Assembly (NCBI RefSeq): GCF_002288925.2
Contig: NW_022098031.1
Location: 6,081,796-6,145,795, forward strand
DNA from: Delphinapterus leucas
Taxonomy: Eukaryota; Chordata; Mammalia; Artiodactyla; Monodontidae
Direction of reading: 5' to 3'
DNA length: 64,000 bases
Below, in pieces: positions 12,606-24,643 of the stretch (its first letter is position 1; every line of letters starts with the position of its first letter). Both the position numbers and the translations under genes were made by a program. The notes under the pieces were generated by a model. That model saw only the letters and a list, made by a program, of their open reading frames with translations. It was not told where the DNA came from and did no database searches.

Positions 12606-13415
12606 TGAAGATGTTTAGTGCATGATTTGGTCAGACTGTCTTCACAGAGATGTTATGACTCACCTTTTCTCACATCTGAAGTAAACTATCCTTGAGTCTA
12701 ACCAAGACCTTTTAACCTTAATATAAGGGAGCTCATGAGACTAAGGAGTTTTTTGCCTCACAGTTTTTGCTTAGAAAGTAAATTGATCCAGAACTAAACT
12801 TTAAACTCTGTTCCTGAAAATACCAGTGGACAATTGTTTCTTTGAAAACAAAGATCATGCCCTCCTTTCACTTTACAGGACTTCCTTGTAGCTCCAAGTG
12901 CCCTACAAATAAGGGTGCCTGCTCAAGGTTGGTTTGCATATTTATGTATTCTAGAGGGACCTAGTAATGTGGATCAATGACTGGGTAACTAGTAAACAGC
13001 TTTGTGAGTTGTGTTTCTGGTTTTATAGGTAATTTTTGTTACTAATTTAATAAGTCTTATTGCATTTTCTCAAGGAATAATTTTAAAATATACACTTGAA
13101 ATTCATTTGTAAATTAAATAAAAGGCTGGAAACAAATGTCATATTCATATACCAGATTAGCAACTAAAAACTTCTCTGAATAATTACCTGTTTTACGTGT
13201 CTTAGAAAACCCACAATAAATGTATGCTCGACATTTACCCAGTGTCTACTGTGTTTGATCAATTCCTTCTTATGCATAATCATTTTATCCTTTTGTCATC
13301 TCTTTCTCTCCTTTCTCAGTTACACTTTTTCAAAATGGACCCCCAATTAGCATTATTTTGTAATCAGTTTTCATATTAATGCAGACTTTCCTAGTTGTGG
13401 TCTGGAGAAATTTTC
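12606..13415. other. Unique AT-rich sequence, no gene recognised
   Basis: No gene or clear repeat is seen. A short stretch near 13200-13260 weakly recalls the 3' end of L2 in antisense but cannot be supported. Confidence 0.45.
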
Positions 13416-13619
13416 TTCTGAAATTCTCAAGCAGGGGCAATTTTGCCACACAGGAGACATTTGGCAACGTCTGGAGACATTTTTATTGTCATTATAGGGG
13501 AGGGAAATGCTCCTGGAATCTAGTAAATAGAGGCTGAGAATGCTGCTAAACATTCTTCAATGCAGCAGACAGCCCCTCGCAACAGAAAATGTCAATAGTG
13601 CTGACATTGAGAGATCCTG
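13416..13619 (+). mobile_element. MER20 (hAT-Charlie) DNA transposon
   Basis: The diagnostic core gacatttggcaacgtctgg followed by agacatttttattgtcat, then 'gctgctaaacattcttcaatgcagcagacagcccc' in outline, matches MER20 over nearly its full length of about 219 bp. A short internal gap falls where the consensus has a CCGG motif (near 13588). MER20 copies are reported to act as enhancers or insulators in endometrial stromal cells of placental mammals. Whether this copy does so cannot be told from sequence. Confidence 0.88.
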
Positions 13620-13899
13620 CTATTTTTAACCAGTATATTCAAAGTTGGATGTATATACACATGTATTAGCATGTTTTTTTTCCTAAAGAGAGTTTATGGC
13701 TTTCATCATCTTCTTAGAATGGTCCCTGATATAAAAAACTATACTGAAAATAAGTTATACATGATTCTACTACCCAGTTTACATTCTGTCTAGTTTTTGA
13801 AGTGACATTTATTGAATATCTTTGCTTAGCGCTGAATTAGTTATAATTTTTGCACTAAAGAGTTAATGAACAATTAGGGAAGTATAATAAAAATGGCAA

Positions 13900-14025
13900 A
13901 TAAAGCAAGATATGAATGATAGGAGAAACTGTGTACAGGAGGAGGGGGGTGTACCGGAACTCAATATTTTCTGCTCAATTTTTCTGTAAACGGAAAATTG
14001 CTCTAAAAGCTAGTCTATTAATTTA
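13900..14025 (+). mobile_element. Old L1M 3' end fragment
   Basis: The sequence ctcaatttttctgtaaacgg followed by 'attgctctaaaa' and 'gtctattaa' is the typical 3' terminus of old mammalian L1M elements. It abuts an L1 3' end of opposite orientation, so the two are tail to tail. Confidence 0.7.
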
Positions 14026-14215
14026 AAAAATTTTAAATTGAAGTATAGTTGATTTATAATGTTTCAGGTGTACAGCAGTGATTCAGATCCATATATACAT
14101 ATATATATATACTCTGAAAAAGAGTATATATGGATACTCTTTTTTCAGATTCTTTTTCACTATAGGTTATTACAAGATACTGAATATAGTTCCAAATAGT
14201 TTATTAATTTTTTAA
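14026..14215 (-). mobile_element. L1 3' end fragment, antisense
   Basis: In antisense it reads gaagtatagttgatttataa, then 'ggtgtacagcagtgattcag' and 'ataggttattacaagatactgaatatagttcc' in outline, the 3' UTR of artiodactyl L1s. A perfect 11-bp inverted repeat with a 5-base loop (14105-14115 and 14121-14131) has arisen in its AT-rich middle. Confidence 0.8.
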
Positions 14216-15859
14216 AAAATGTAGTGTGGTGTATGCAGTAATGGTGATGAGGCAAGCAAAGACCAAACAGGAGGTGATACCTTAGCACTGAACAAGCACA
14301 ATATGAAGGAGAGATATTTCCAGGCAGAGAAAAAAGCCATATTGTTTAACAATATGAATAATTCATTTGAAACTAAACATCTTCTGGGGATTTTTCACTG
14401 GTATAATTAATAGATACTTCAAATCAGGGGCTTCCTGGCACTTGCATACCCTGCTTTCCTTTCCAATTTCTGCAACTACGTGGATGCCATATTCCTTTTC
14501 CTATGCCCGTTTGTGCTTCCTATACTGCCTGACTTCCATATATCTCGTTTTCTTTGATAACTATCTCATTTTGTTCTATTTTTATTATTCTAGCAAGACT
14601 TCCATTCTTCCTTCTCTCCATTCTTCCACCTCCCAACTCCATTTATAATGTTGGTTTGGAATAATCTAATTCCAGAGGTGGATGGAGGAAAATTTCAAAG
14701 GACCTTAAAAATACAGTTACCTTCTTCTCTCACTTCAACAAATCAAGAAAATCTTGGAATCATTCTCTGAATGTTCTTCTTACTCTGTATGACCTAAGAC
14801 AGGCTAAGGGCAAGAAATTCAAATCTGTTGACTTCTGCATATTTTCTTTTTATTGTTGCTGGCATATTTAGGATTGGCTTTTTCCGTCACTAGAGAGCAA
14901 AAATTTTATGATTTTAGGTTTGGGTTTTCATATGAAAGGCAAGCAAAGTAGGTGTTTGGTCTGTGTTTGCTCTGCTCAATTCAGCCTTTTTATTGTAGAG
15001 AAAAGTAGCCTTCCCTATATTCCAACCTCACTCCATGGAGTTTAACACTGGAGTTAAACTGGGGAGAAGTCCCAGACAGTGACACTAGACAGCCTACCAT
15101 GCACTGCCTCCTTCAAGTATTACTGGGGATATATGGTTAAAAAAAAAAACTCCTCTGAATCCAGAAAACCTATCCATAAAAGTAGAATATATAAAAAAAT
15201 TTACTATTGAATAAACATTAAAGCAGGATGCAATAAACTTCACAGGCAATTCTCTAAAGAGATTGCAAAGGCAGAGAAAAATCTCACCTCTTATATGGTC
15301 GAGCAAATATACCCCATTACATACATATTCTCAAAATAAACAATCACTAGTCTTCAAGTAAGGGACCTGACATCACCTTTTGCCATACATAGTTCATCCT
15401 AAGATCACTTGTCAATTGGAGCAGCCACCTGTGTTTGCTAACTGCTTTTGTTAAAAAAAAAAAAAAAAGAAAAAGAAAAAGAAACATTTTTATGATCAGA
15501 GGTAGGTTTGCCACTTGGAGTCAGTACCAGCTGAAATTGGGATCCCATTGCACCAGGAAAGTGTGAGATGGGAGTGCTCTCTTCCTTGACTGATTACACC
15601 TCAAAGTGATGGTTTCCAGATACTCAGGAAATATTCCTGGGTTGTAAAACTGGCAAGAGGCTTATTTCACCTTTAAACACATTTATATTCATTTCAAAGG
15701 GGGCAGAGAAAGGATTCACAATTACAAGTTTTCTAAAGTAAGTGCTCTAAAAAGAAGGTGTACATGTTTGGGGGTTCTCTTTCCCTTTTGCAGGGATTAT
15801 TAACTTTTTTCTATTTAATTTGTATTTACCCTTACAGTCTATAGCTCACCAGTGATTTT
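14216..15859. other. Unique sequence, no gene recognised
   Basis: No gene or named repeat is recognised. An A-rich tract of 16 A followed by gaaaaagaaaaagaaa lies at 15453-15484 and may be the tail of an element whose body is no longer recognisable. Confidence 0.45.
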
Positions 15860-15958
15860 AAAATGTGCGGTATATTCATCCACCAGCAGGCAGACAGCAG
15901 AAGCAAGAAGAACTACAATCCTGCAGCCTGCAGCCACATTCACAGAAAGACAGACAAA

Positions 15959-17224
15959 ATGAAAAGGCAGAGGACTATGTACCAGATGAAGGAACAAGAT
16001 AAAACCCCAGAAAAACAATTAAATGAAGTGAAGATAGGCAACCTTCCAGAAAAAGAATTCAGAATAATGATAGTGAAGATGATCCAGGACCTTGGAATAA
16101 GAATGGAGGCAAAGATTGAGAAGATGCAATAAATGTTTAACAAAGACCTAGAAGAAATAAAGAACAAACAAACAGAGATGAACAATACAATAGCTGAAAT
16201 GAAAAATACACTAGAAGGAATCAATAGCAGAATAACTGAGGCAGAAGAACAGATAAGTGACCTGGAAGACAGAATGGTGGAATTCACTGCCATGGAACAG
16301 AATAAAGAAAAAAGAATGAAAAGAAATGAAGACAGCCTAAGAGACCTCTGGGACAACATTAAATACACCAACATTCACACTACAGGGGTCCCAGAGGGAG
16401 ATGAGAGAGAGAAAAGACCCTAGAAAATATCTGAAGAGATTATAGTCGAAAACTCCCCGAGCATGGGAAAGGAAATAGTCACTCAAGTCCAGGAAGTGCA
16501 AAGAGTCACAGGCAGGATAAACCCAAGGAGAAACATGCTGAGAAACATAGTAATCAAACTGACAAAAATTAAAGACAAAGAAAAATTATTAAAAGCAACA
16601 AGGGCAAAATGACAAATAATATACAAGGGAACTCCCATAAGGTTAACAGATGATTTCTCAGCAGAAACTCTATAAGCCAGAAGGGAGTGGCATGATATAT
16701 TTAATGTGATGAAAGGGAAGAACCTACAACCAAGATTACTCTAGCCGGCAAGGATCTCATTCAGATTCGACAGAGAAATCAAAGGCTTTACAGACAGGGG
16801 CTTCCCTGTTGGTGCAGTGGTTAAGAATCTGCCTGCCAATGAAGGGGACACAGGTTTGATCCCTGGTCTGGGAAGATCCCACATGCTGCGGAGCAGCTAA
16901 GCCCGTGTGTCATAACTCTGAAGTCTGCGCGCCTAGAGCCCATGCTCCAAAACAAAGAGAAGCCACCACAATGAGAAGTCTATGCACCACAGCGAAAAGT
17001 AGCCCCTGCTCACCCCAACTAGAGAAAGTCCACACGCAGCAACAAAGACCCAATGCAGCCAAAAATAAATAAATAAAAAAATTTTAAAAAAGCTTTACAG
17101 ACAAGCAAAAGCTAAGAGAATTCAGCACCACTAAACCAGCTCTACAACAAATGCTAAAGGAACTTCTCTAAGTGGGAAACACAAGAGAAGAAAAGGACCT
17201 ACAAAAACAAACCCAAAACAGTTA
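15959..17224 (+). pseudogene. L1-B ORF1, disabled and split by a SINE
   Basis: The frame opens with MKRQRTMYQMKEQDKTPEKQ and continues to an in-frame TAA at 16130-16132. It then resumes at once with MFNKDLEEIKNKQTEMNNTI, the coiled-coil segment, and reaches the RRM start (LRDLWDNIKYTNI). A frameshift ends this second piece at 16423, and a 295-bp SINE interrupts the C-terminal part at 16797-17091. The expected end is the taa near 17222-17224, a few bases before ORF2. ORF1p normally coats the L1 RNA in the cytoplasm; this copy cannot make it. Confidence 0.85.
16797..17091 (+). mobile_element. CHR SINE, long form, nested in L1-B ORF1
   Basis: It begins with gggcttccctgttggtgcag, carries a tRNA-like B-box region (ggtttgatccctgg), and ends in caacaaagacccaatgcagc plus an ataaataaat tail. 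The target duplication gctttacagaca is found at 16785-16796 and 17092-17103. L1-A at about 3543-3554 shows the same site without a SINE (cctttatagaca), so the insertion is directly visible within the window. Confidence 0.95.
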
Positions 17225-17230
17225 AGAAAA

Positions 17231-20200
17231 TGGTATAGGAACATACATATTGATAATTACCTTAAATATGAATGGATTAAATGCTCCAGCAAAAAGATAC
17301 AGGCTCGTTGAATGGATACAAAAACAAGACCCATATATATGCTGTCTACAAGAGACCCACTTCAGACATAGGGACACATACAGACTGAAAGTGAGGGGAT
17401 GGAAAAAGACATTCCATGCAAATGGAAATCAAAAGAAAGCTGGATTAGGAATACTCATATCAGATAAAATACACTTTAAAATAAAGAATGTTACAAGAGA
17501 CAAGGAAGGACACTATATAACGATGAAGGGATCAATCCAAGAAGAAGACATAACAATTATAAATATATATGCACCCAACATAGGAGCACTTCATTACATA
17601 AGGCAAATGCTAACAGCTATAAAAGAGGAAAATGACAGTAACACAATAACAGTGGGGGATTTTAACAGCTCACTTACACCAATGCACAGATCATCCAGAC
17701 AGAAAATTAATAAGGAAACATAAGCTTTAAATGACAGAATAGACCAGATAGATTTAATTGATATTTAAGGACATTCCATCCAAAAACAGCAGATTACACT
17801 TTCTTCTCAAGTGCACACAGAACATTCTCCAGGATAGATCACATCTTGGGTCACAAATCAAGGCTCAGTAAACTTAAGAAAATTGAAATCATATCAAGCA
17901 TATTTTCCTACCACAATGCTATATGAGATTAGAAATAAATTACAGGGAAAAAAACGTAATAAACACAAACACATGGAGGCTAAACAATACACTACTAAGT
18001 AACCAAGAGATCACTGAATAAATCAAAGAGGAAGTAAAAACATACTTAGATACAAATGACAACAAAACATGACAATCCAAAACCTATGGGAGGCAACCAA
18101 AGCAGTTCTAAGAGGGACATTTATACAACACAATTCTGCCTCACGAAACAAGAAAAACCTCAAATAAACAATCTAGCCTTACACATAAAGGAATGAGAGA
18201 AAGAAGAACAAAGAAAACCCAAAGTTGGCAAAAGGAAAGAAATCATAAAAATCAGAGCAGAAATAAATGAAATAGAAACAAAGAAAACAATAGCAAAGAT
18301 CAATAAAACTAAAAGATGGTTCTTTGAGAAGATAAACAAAATTGATAAACCTTTAACCAGACTCATCAAGAAAAAGAAGGAGAGGACTCAAATCAATAAA
18401 ATTAGAAATGAAAAAGGAGAAGTTACAACAGACACCACAGAAATACAAAGCATCATAAGAGACTACTACAAGCAGCTATATGCCAATAAAATGGACAACC
18501 TGGAGGAAATGGACAAATTCTTAGAAAGGTATAACCTTCCAAGACTGAACCAGGAAGAAATAGAAAATATGAACAGACCAATCACAAACACTGAAATTGA
18601 AACTGTGATTAAAAATCTTCCAACAAACTAAAGTCCAGGGCCAGATGGCTTTACAGGTGAATTCTATCAAACATTTAGAGAAGAGCTAAACCTATCCTTC
18701 TCAAACTCTTCCAAAATATAGCAGAGGAAGGAACACTGCCAAACTCATTCTACGAGGCCACCATCACCCTGATACCAAAACCAAAGATACTACAAAAAAA
18801 GAAACTTACAGACCAATATCACTAATGAATATATATGCAAAAATGCTCAACAAAATACTAGCAAACAGAATCCAACAACACATTAAAAGGATCATACACC
18901 ATGATCAAGTGGAATTTATCCTATGGATGCAAGGATTCTTCCATATACGAAAATCAATCAATGTGATACACCATATTAACAAATTGAAGAATAAAATCCA
19001 TATGATCATCTCAATAGATGCAGAAAAAGCTTTTGACAAAATTCAACACCCATTTATGATAAAAACTCTCCAGAAAGTAGGCATAGAGGGAACCTACCTC
19101 AACATAATAAAGGCCATATATGACAAACTCACAGCCAACATCATTCTTAATGGTGAAAAACTGAAACCGTTTCCTCTAAGATCAGGAACAAGGCAAGGTT
19201 GCCCATTCTCACCACTATTATTCAACATAGTTTTGGAAGTTTTAGCCACAGCAATCAGAGAAAAAAAAGAAATAAAAGGAATCCAAATTGGAAAAGAAAA
19301 AGTAAAACTGTGACTGTTTGCAGATGACATGATACTATACATAGAGAAGCCTAAAGATGCCACCAGAAAACTACTAGAGCTAATCAATGAATTTGGTAAA
19401 GTTGCAGGATACAAAATTAATGCACAGAAATCGCTTTCATTCCTATACACTAATGATGAAAAATCTGAAAGAGAAATTAAGGAAACACTCCCATTTACCA
19501 TTGCAGCAAAAAGAATAAAATACGTAGGAATACATCTACCTAGGGAGACAAAAGACCTGTATGCAGAAAACTATAAGACACTTATGAAAGAAATTAAAGA
19601 TGATACCAACAGATGGAGAGATATACCATGTTCTTGAACTGGAAGAATCAATATTGTGAAAATGACTATACTACCCAAAGCAATCTTCAGATTCAATGCA
19701 ATCCCTATCAAATTACCAATGGCATTTTTTACGGAACTACAACAAAAAAATCTTAAAATTTGTATGGAGACACAAAAGACCCCGAATAGCCAAAGCAGTC
19801 TTGAGGGAAAAAAACGGAGCTGGAGGTATCAGACTCCCTGACTTCAGACTATACTAGAAAGCTACAGTAATCAAGACAATATGGTGCTGGCACAAAAACA
19901 GAGATACAGATAAGTGGAACAGGATAGAAAGCCCAGAAATAAACCCACTCACCTATGGTCAACTGATCTATGACAAAAGAGGCAAGGATATACAATGGAG
20001 AAAAGACACTCTCTTCAATAAATGGTGCTGGGAAAACTGGACTGATACATGTAAAAGAATGAAATTAGAACACTCCCTAACACCATACACAAAAATAAAC
20101 TCAAAATGGATTAGAGACCTAAATGTAAGACCAGACACTATAAAACTCTTAGAGGAAAACATAGGAAGAACACTCTGTGACATAAATCACAGCAAGGTAT

Positions 20201-21019
20201 TTTTTGATTCACCTCCTAGAGTAATGGAAATAAAAACAAAAATAAACAAATGGGGCCTAATGAACTTAAAAGCTTTTGCACAGCAAAGGAAAACTTAAAC
20301 AAGACAAAAAGACAACCCTCAGAATGGGAGAAAATATTGGCAAATGAAGCATCAAAGGATTAATCTCCAAAATATGTAAACAGCTGAGGCTCAATATTAA
20401 AAAACAAACTACCCAATCCAAAAATGGGCAGAAGACCTAAATAGACAACTCTCCACAGAAGACACACAGATTGCCAAAAGGCACAAAGCTGCTCAACTAC
20501 TAATTATTAGAGAAATACAAATCAAAATTACAAGGAGGTATCACCTCACACTGGTTGGAATGGGCATTATCAGAAAATCTACAAACAACAAATGCTGGAG
20601 AGGGTGTGGAGAAAAGGGTTGCACTGTTGGTGGGAATGTAAATTGATACAGCCACTATGGAGAACAGTATGGAGGTTTCTTAAAAAACTAAAAATAGAAT
20701 TACCATGTGACTCAGCAATCCCACTATTGGGCATATACCCAGAGAAAACCGTAATTCAAAAACACACATGCACCCCAATGTTCATTGCAGCACAATTTAC
20801 AATAGCCAGGTCATGGAAGTAACCTAAATGCCCATCGACAGATGAATGGATAAAGAAGATGTGGTACATCTATACAATGAAATATTTTCAGCCATACAAG
20901 GGAACAAAATTGGGTCATTTATAGAGACGTGGATGGACCTAGAGACTGTCATACAGAGTGAAGTAAGTCAGAAAAAGAATAACAAATATCGCATATTAAC
21001 ACCTGTATGTGGCATCTAG
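17231..21019 (+). pseudogene. L1-B ORF2 (endonuclease-reverse transcriptase), disabled
   Basis: One A is missing right after the start (atggtatagg; L1-A has atggtaatagg), shifting the frame at once. The endonuclease domain is open at 17250-17723 and shows NMNGLNAPAKR, the catalytic Glu in CLQETHF, and ITVGDFN. The reverse transcriptase is open at 18825-19313 (motif SGTRQGCP), where a single change of Ser to a TGA stop (19311-19313) lies two codons before FADD (19317-19328). The next piece, [12 protein letters not shown] onward, reaches 19637. The Cys-rich end near 20595-20650 has a small deletion. The stop is the tag at 21017-21019. It covers the whole ORF2 length but is not translatable. Confidence 0.9.
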
Positions 21020-21564
21020 AAAAATGGTACAGATGAACTGGTTTGCAAGGTAGAAACAGAGACAGAGATGTAGAGAACAAATGTATGGACACCAAGGGAG
21101 GTAAGCAGGGGGGTGGTGGTGGGATGAATTGGGAGCTTGTGATTGACATATATACAATAATGTGTGTAAAATAGATTAATAAGAAGCTGCTGTATAAAAA
21201 ATAACATATAATATAATTCAAAATAAATAAGTAAATAAAAATGTACAGTATCATTTTGAGGGGTTATTATCAACTGATTCAAATGTTATTCTAATACACA
21301 CACATTTATATTTATTTGTAATTATCAACACAAATTTGACAAAGCTTACGCCTGTTTATAAAGATTTCTATCAGTTTTTCTATTTTTCTTAACTTCATAT
21401 ACTCTAAGGGATCATTACAAAACTATTTGGGAAAAAACTTATATTAAACTCTGTATAGAAAAAAACCCCATTGAATTGTATTTCTAAAATTGAAAAATTA
21501 AAGAACGGAGGGGTCAATATGGATTTAAAAAAAAGTTTTCCCTACACATAAATTGTTTTAAGAT

Positions 21565-21770
21565 TTTTTTTTTTTTTGGCGGTACGCGGGCCTCTCACTG
21601 TTGTGGCCTCTCCCGTTGCAGAACACAGGCTCCAGACGCGCAGGCTCAGCGGCCATGGCTCACGGGCCCAGCCGCTCCGCGGCATGTGGGATCCTCCCAG
21701 ACCTGGGCACGAACCCGCGTCCCCTGCATTGGCAGGCGGACCCTCAACCACTGCGCCACCAGGGAAGCCC
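21565..21770 (-). mobile_element. CHR SINE, short form
   Basis: In antisense it shows poly(T), then gcggtacgcgggcctctcac, the CpG-rich core (gccgctccgcggcatg) and the tRNA-like head ending ccaccagggaagccc. The duplicated target is short or decayed: aagat at 21560-21564 and 21771-21775, with the left copy running into the T tract. Open frames here on both strands are artefacts of its high GC content. Confidence 0.93.
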
Positions 21771-21830
21771 AAGATGTATTTTTTTGTTGCTTTTTTTAAA
21801 ATACTCTTCTAAGAAAGTAGCTTTTAAAGG

Positions 21831-21977
21831 CTTGCTGCTCAAAGTGTTGTCCATAGACCAAGAGCCTTGGTATTGTCTGTGGTACTAATGTTAGAAATGA
21901 GGATCTCAGGATCTACACCTAGTCTACTGAATCCACATGTAAGTTTTAATAGGCCTTCTACTCATACTTAAAAGTAC
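21831..21977 (+). mobile_element. MER5A (hAT-Charlie) DNA transposon
   Basis: The stretch follows MER5A closely: ctcaaagtgttgtccatagacc, then gttagaaatgaggatctcag, then 'ctagtctactgaatcc' and 'gttttaataggccttctactcatactt'. Length and order of blocks fit the family of about 190 bp. Terminal repeats are eroded. Confidence 0.78.
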
Positions 21978-23384
21978 AAACCAAAGAAGAAATACAAAAT
22001 CATGTCTGTTCCCCGCATAATATATCTAATTATATACAAGTGAAAATCTGCTTACTGTCCTCCAATATTGAAAGTCTCTAAGTATTATTAGTTACTCTTT
22101 CAATATCTACATGCTGTTTATTTCTTTTCAAGTTTAGTCATTATCTCACTTTGATAGTCTGTAAATCATGTTACACTTTAACATTAACTACCAACCCCTT
22201 ATACAAAATAGAAATGGGGAGAAAGGAAGGGTAATTGGTTAATATCAAGTACACACACGCACACACACACACACACACACAAACACATGAACACACACAG
22301 GAGTGAGAGAGAACAAGAAAGAAAATAAGCATAAAATATCTCCTTTTTTCAATGCATAAGAATGCTACAGGTCTTATTTACAGCTTCCTTCCTACAATAC
22401 CCCTTCCATGTTCCATTTGTCCTCAGCATCTCAGCTCGATGCTGTTCTTTTCTTGGTAAAATGATTCAAACTTTCTCTTCTGAAGATTCTAACCCCTTGG
22501 TGATCCTGATCACAGGTGATAAAAGGCACTTCAGCTAAATTTTTTCATCTCAGATTCAGATACAATAGTCAAGAAACCACTATAAATTACATGATTCTGG
22601 TGTTAGAAATAAAGGCCCAGAGAATATGATAAATGGGTATTTTGAGTGCCTTATGTATACATTTCTAGTGAGCTACTTGCATCGTCTATTTAAAATAATA
22701 CAAATATAGAAGAGCAAATGTTTCTCCTTTGCTACTTTTAAAAAAATTTTCAAAATGCCTAAATAAATAAGTTTCAATAGGCTGTAAGTTTCAGTCTCAC
22801 ATAGCATGATGTGAGGCCATAATACTAGGGCTTTGTGTGATGACTGTTCAGGTGTCATCATTGTATAATTTCAAGAAGTGGATGATTTTGTTTGAATCAT
22901 ATTGAAGGAACCTATATTTCTGGACATTCTGCAATTAAATGTAGATAAATATATTCAATATTTCATATTAAAGCAGTTTGGATATTTGGATGACAGGAAG
23001 GAGATCAAAGGAATATATTTTTATAGAAATTTATAAACATAAATGTAGCCATATGTTTAAGCATATTACCACTGTTTACTTGCCTAACTCTTAGGATCTC
23101 TGCACCTTTGATAGCTTCTCTTTAGATTGATAAAAATAAATGTGTCTATTCCCATAGAACTTCAGCATATAGATTTATTGTCAAGCTTCTTTTCATAAAA
23201 TGCAGCCTGAATAACCAGTATGTGATATCAGGCCTATTGTAACTTTGGGCAGCAATTTAAATTTTAAAATTCAGTCAAGCACAATAATTCTGAAATTTCA
23301 TTTCTGTGGTAATGTATAAGAATCCCCATTATACGATGTTTCTCTGTATGTGATAATTTGAATAACTGGTCCTAACTTTTCACT
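21978..23384. other. Unique AT-rich sequence with a CA microsatellite
   Basis: A (CA)n tract lies at 22251-22299, interrupted by one cg and a few other bases. No gene or named repeat is otherwise seen in this 1.4 kb. Confidence 0.5.
22251..22299. repeat. (CA)n microsatellite
   Basis: About 15 CA dinucleotide units with a single cg interruption near 22258 are followed by a degenerate acac tail. Confidence 0.95.
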
Positions 23385-23835
23385 CTTCTTTCTCATATCC
23401 TTTGCCATGTGACTTTGTATTTCCTTCCAGGAAATGGGGCAGAATATATTTTTCTACTGCTTGACTTTAGGTTCAAACATGTGTTTTGTATGGGCCAATA
23501 CAAGAGAAGTGACAAGTGCTAATTACCTTAAGAGACCATGTGTATTTCCACTTGTTCCTTTGCAACTCTGCCCCTACCAAAAGAAGAGCTTCCCCTGGTA
23601 GCTACTGTTCCTCAAGCTTGAACTTAGAATAAACACATAGAGGAGACATGACACTAAATCTCAGTGAGGAGAATAGCCGTGCTCAGAGAGATCCATGGCT
23701 TAAAGCAAAGCCTTCCTCTCAGCTGAATGTAACCAAGATCAGCTTATGCCCAACAGTGAAATAATTAAATACTTATCATTATATGCCACTGAAAATTTGT
23801 GATGATTTTGATGCAGTACTACTCCTCCACATAAA
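23385..23835 (+). mobile_element. Old MaLR/MLT1-like LTR
   Basis: Blocks such as tttgccatgtgacttt, gggccaatacaagagaag and 'gccactgaaaatttgtgatgattttgatgcag' recall the order of motifs in old mammalian-apparent LTR retrotransposon LTRs. It is very diverged, so family assignment is from memory and uncertain. Confidence 0.45.
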
Positions 23836-24369
23836 GGTGAATATGTTTCATGATCTAAACTTATATGCATCCATCTATTTCAGACTGCAGCTATACCATT
23901 TGATGTTTATCTCATCAATTGAATCAGAAAATAGGATGTGTTGAAGCCCATAAAACTGATAATGTCTCCTTTCTTTAAGCAGCATTGATGTAAGATAATA
24001 TGGATTTTAATAGAAAGTCTCTTGCTTAATCGCCATCAAAAGAGCATTGTATACAATTCCCAGATGAAGAATGACTTTTTAGTTAAAGGCTTGGAGCAAT
24101 TGTAAATGATAAGTCACCTAGTACTTGAAAGAGAAATTATGTCACTGCCAGAAGATAAATGTTTATATTTTAATTCAGCAAAATATTCTCTGTACAATAT
24201 AAAAATGGAGTTCAGTATAACTCAAAACTTCAAGTGATTTGTGTGTGTATGTGTGCATATTGTTGAATGATAGGAAGGAAAATGAAAAAGTAGGAAATAG
24301 CCTCTTTGAATCTCTGAGCTTAATCCTAAAATTCTGTTCATCTAGTACCACTCTGAGTGCCAAAATCCA

Positions 24370-24643
24370 TATTAGTCAGGGTTCTCTAGAGAAATAAAAC
24401 TAACAGAATATATAAATAGATATATAGAAAGAGATTTATTACCAGGGATTGATCACATGATTATGAAGGCTAAGAATTACCAATACCTGCCTTCTGCCAC
24501 CTGGAAACCCAGGAAAACTGGTGATGTAATTCTAGTTCAAACCTGAAGGCCTGAGAATTAGGTCCAATGTCTGAAGGCAGGAGAGATGGATGTCCCAGCT
24601 CAAGGAGAGGGAGCAAATTTGTCCTTCCTCCACCTTTTTGTTC
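24370..24643 (-). mobile_element. ERVL-type LTR, 3' part (antisense), split by an insertion
   Basis: It starts tattagtcagggttctctag, the antisense end of an ERVL-class LTR, and continues through 'gagatttattaccagggattg'. The LTR resumes at 25386 after a nested insertion. No internal retroviral genes adjoin it, so it is a solo LTR relic. Confidence 0.7.

Larger units (their letters stand above)
15874..21237 (+). mobile_element. L1-B: 5'-truncated L1 with nested SINE
   Basis: The copy starts in the last part of the 5' UTR, just upstream of ORF1, and ends in an A/T-rich tail (aaaataaataagtaaataaa). The target duplication is aaaatgtgcggtat (15860-15873) and aaaatgtacagtat (21238-21251), 12 of 14 identical. 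Both differences are G versus A, and one is consistent with CpG decay. The insertion point reads tttt/aaaa, a textbook L1 endonuclease site. A long-form CHR SINE with its own duplication interrupts ORF1. Without the SINE the element is about 5.05 kb. Confidence 0.93.
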
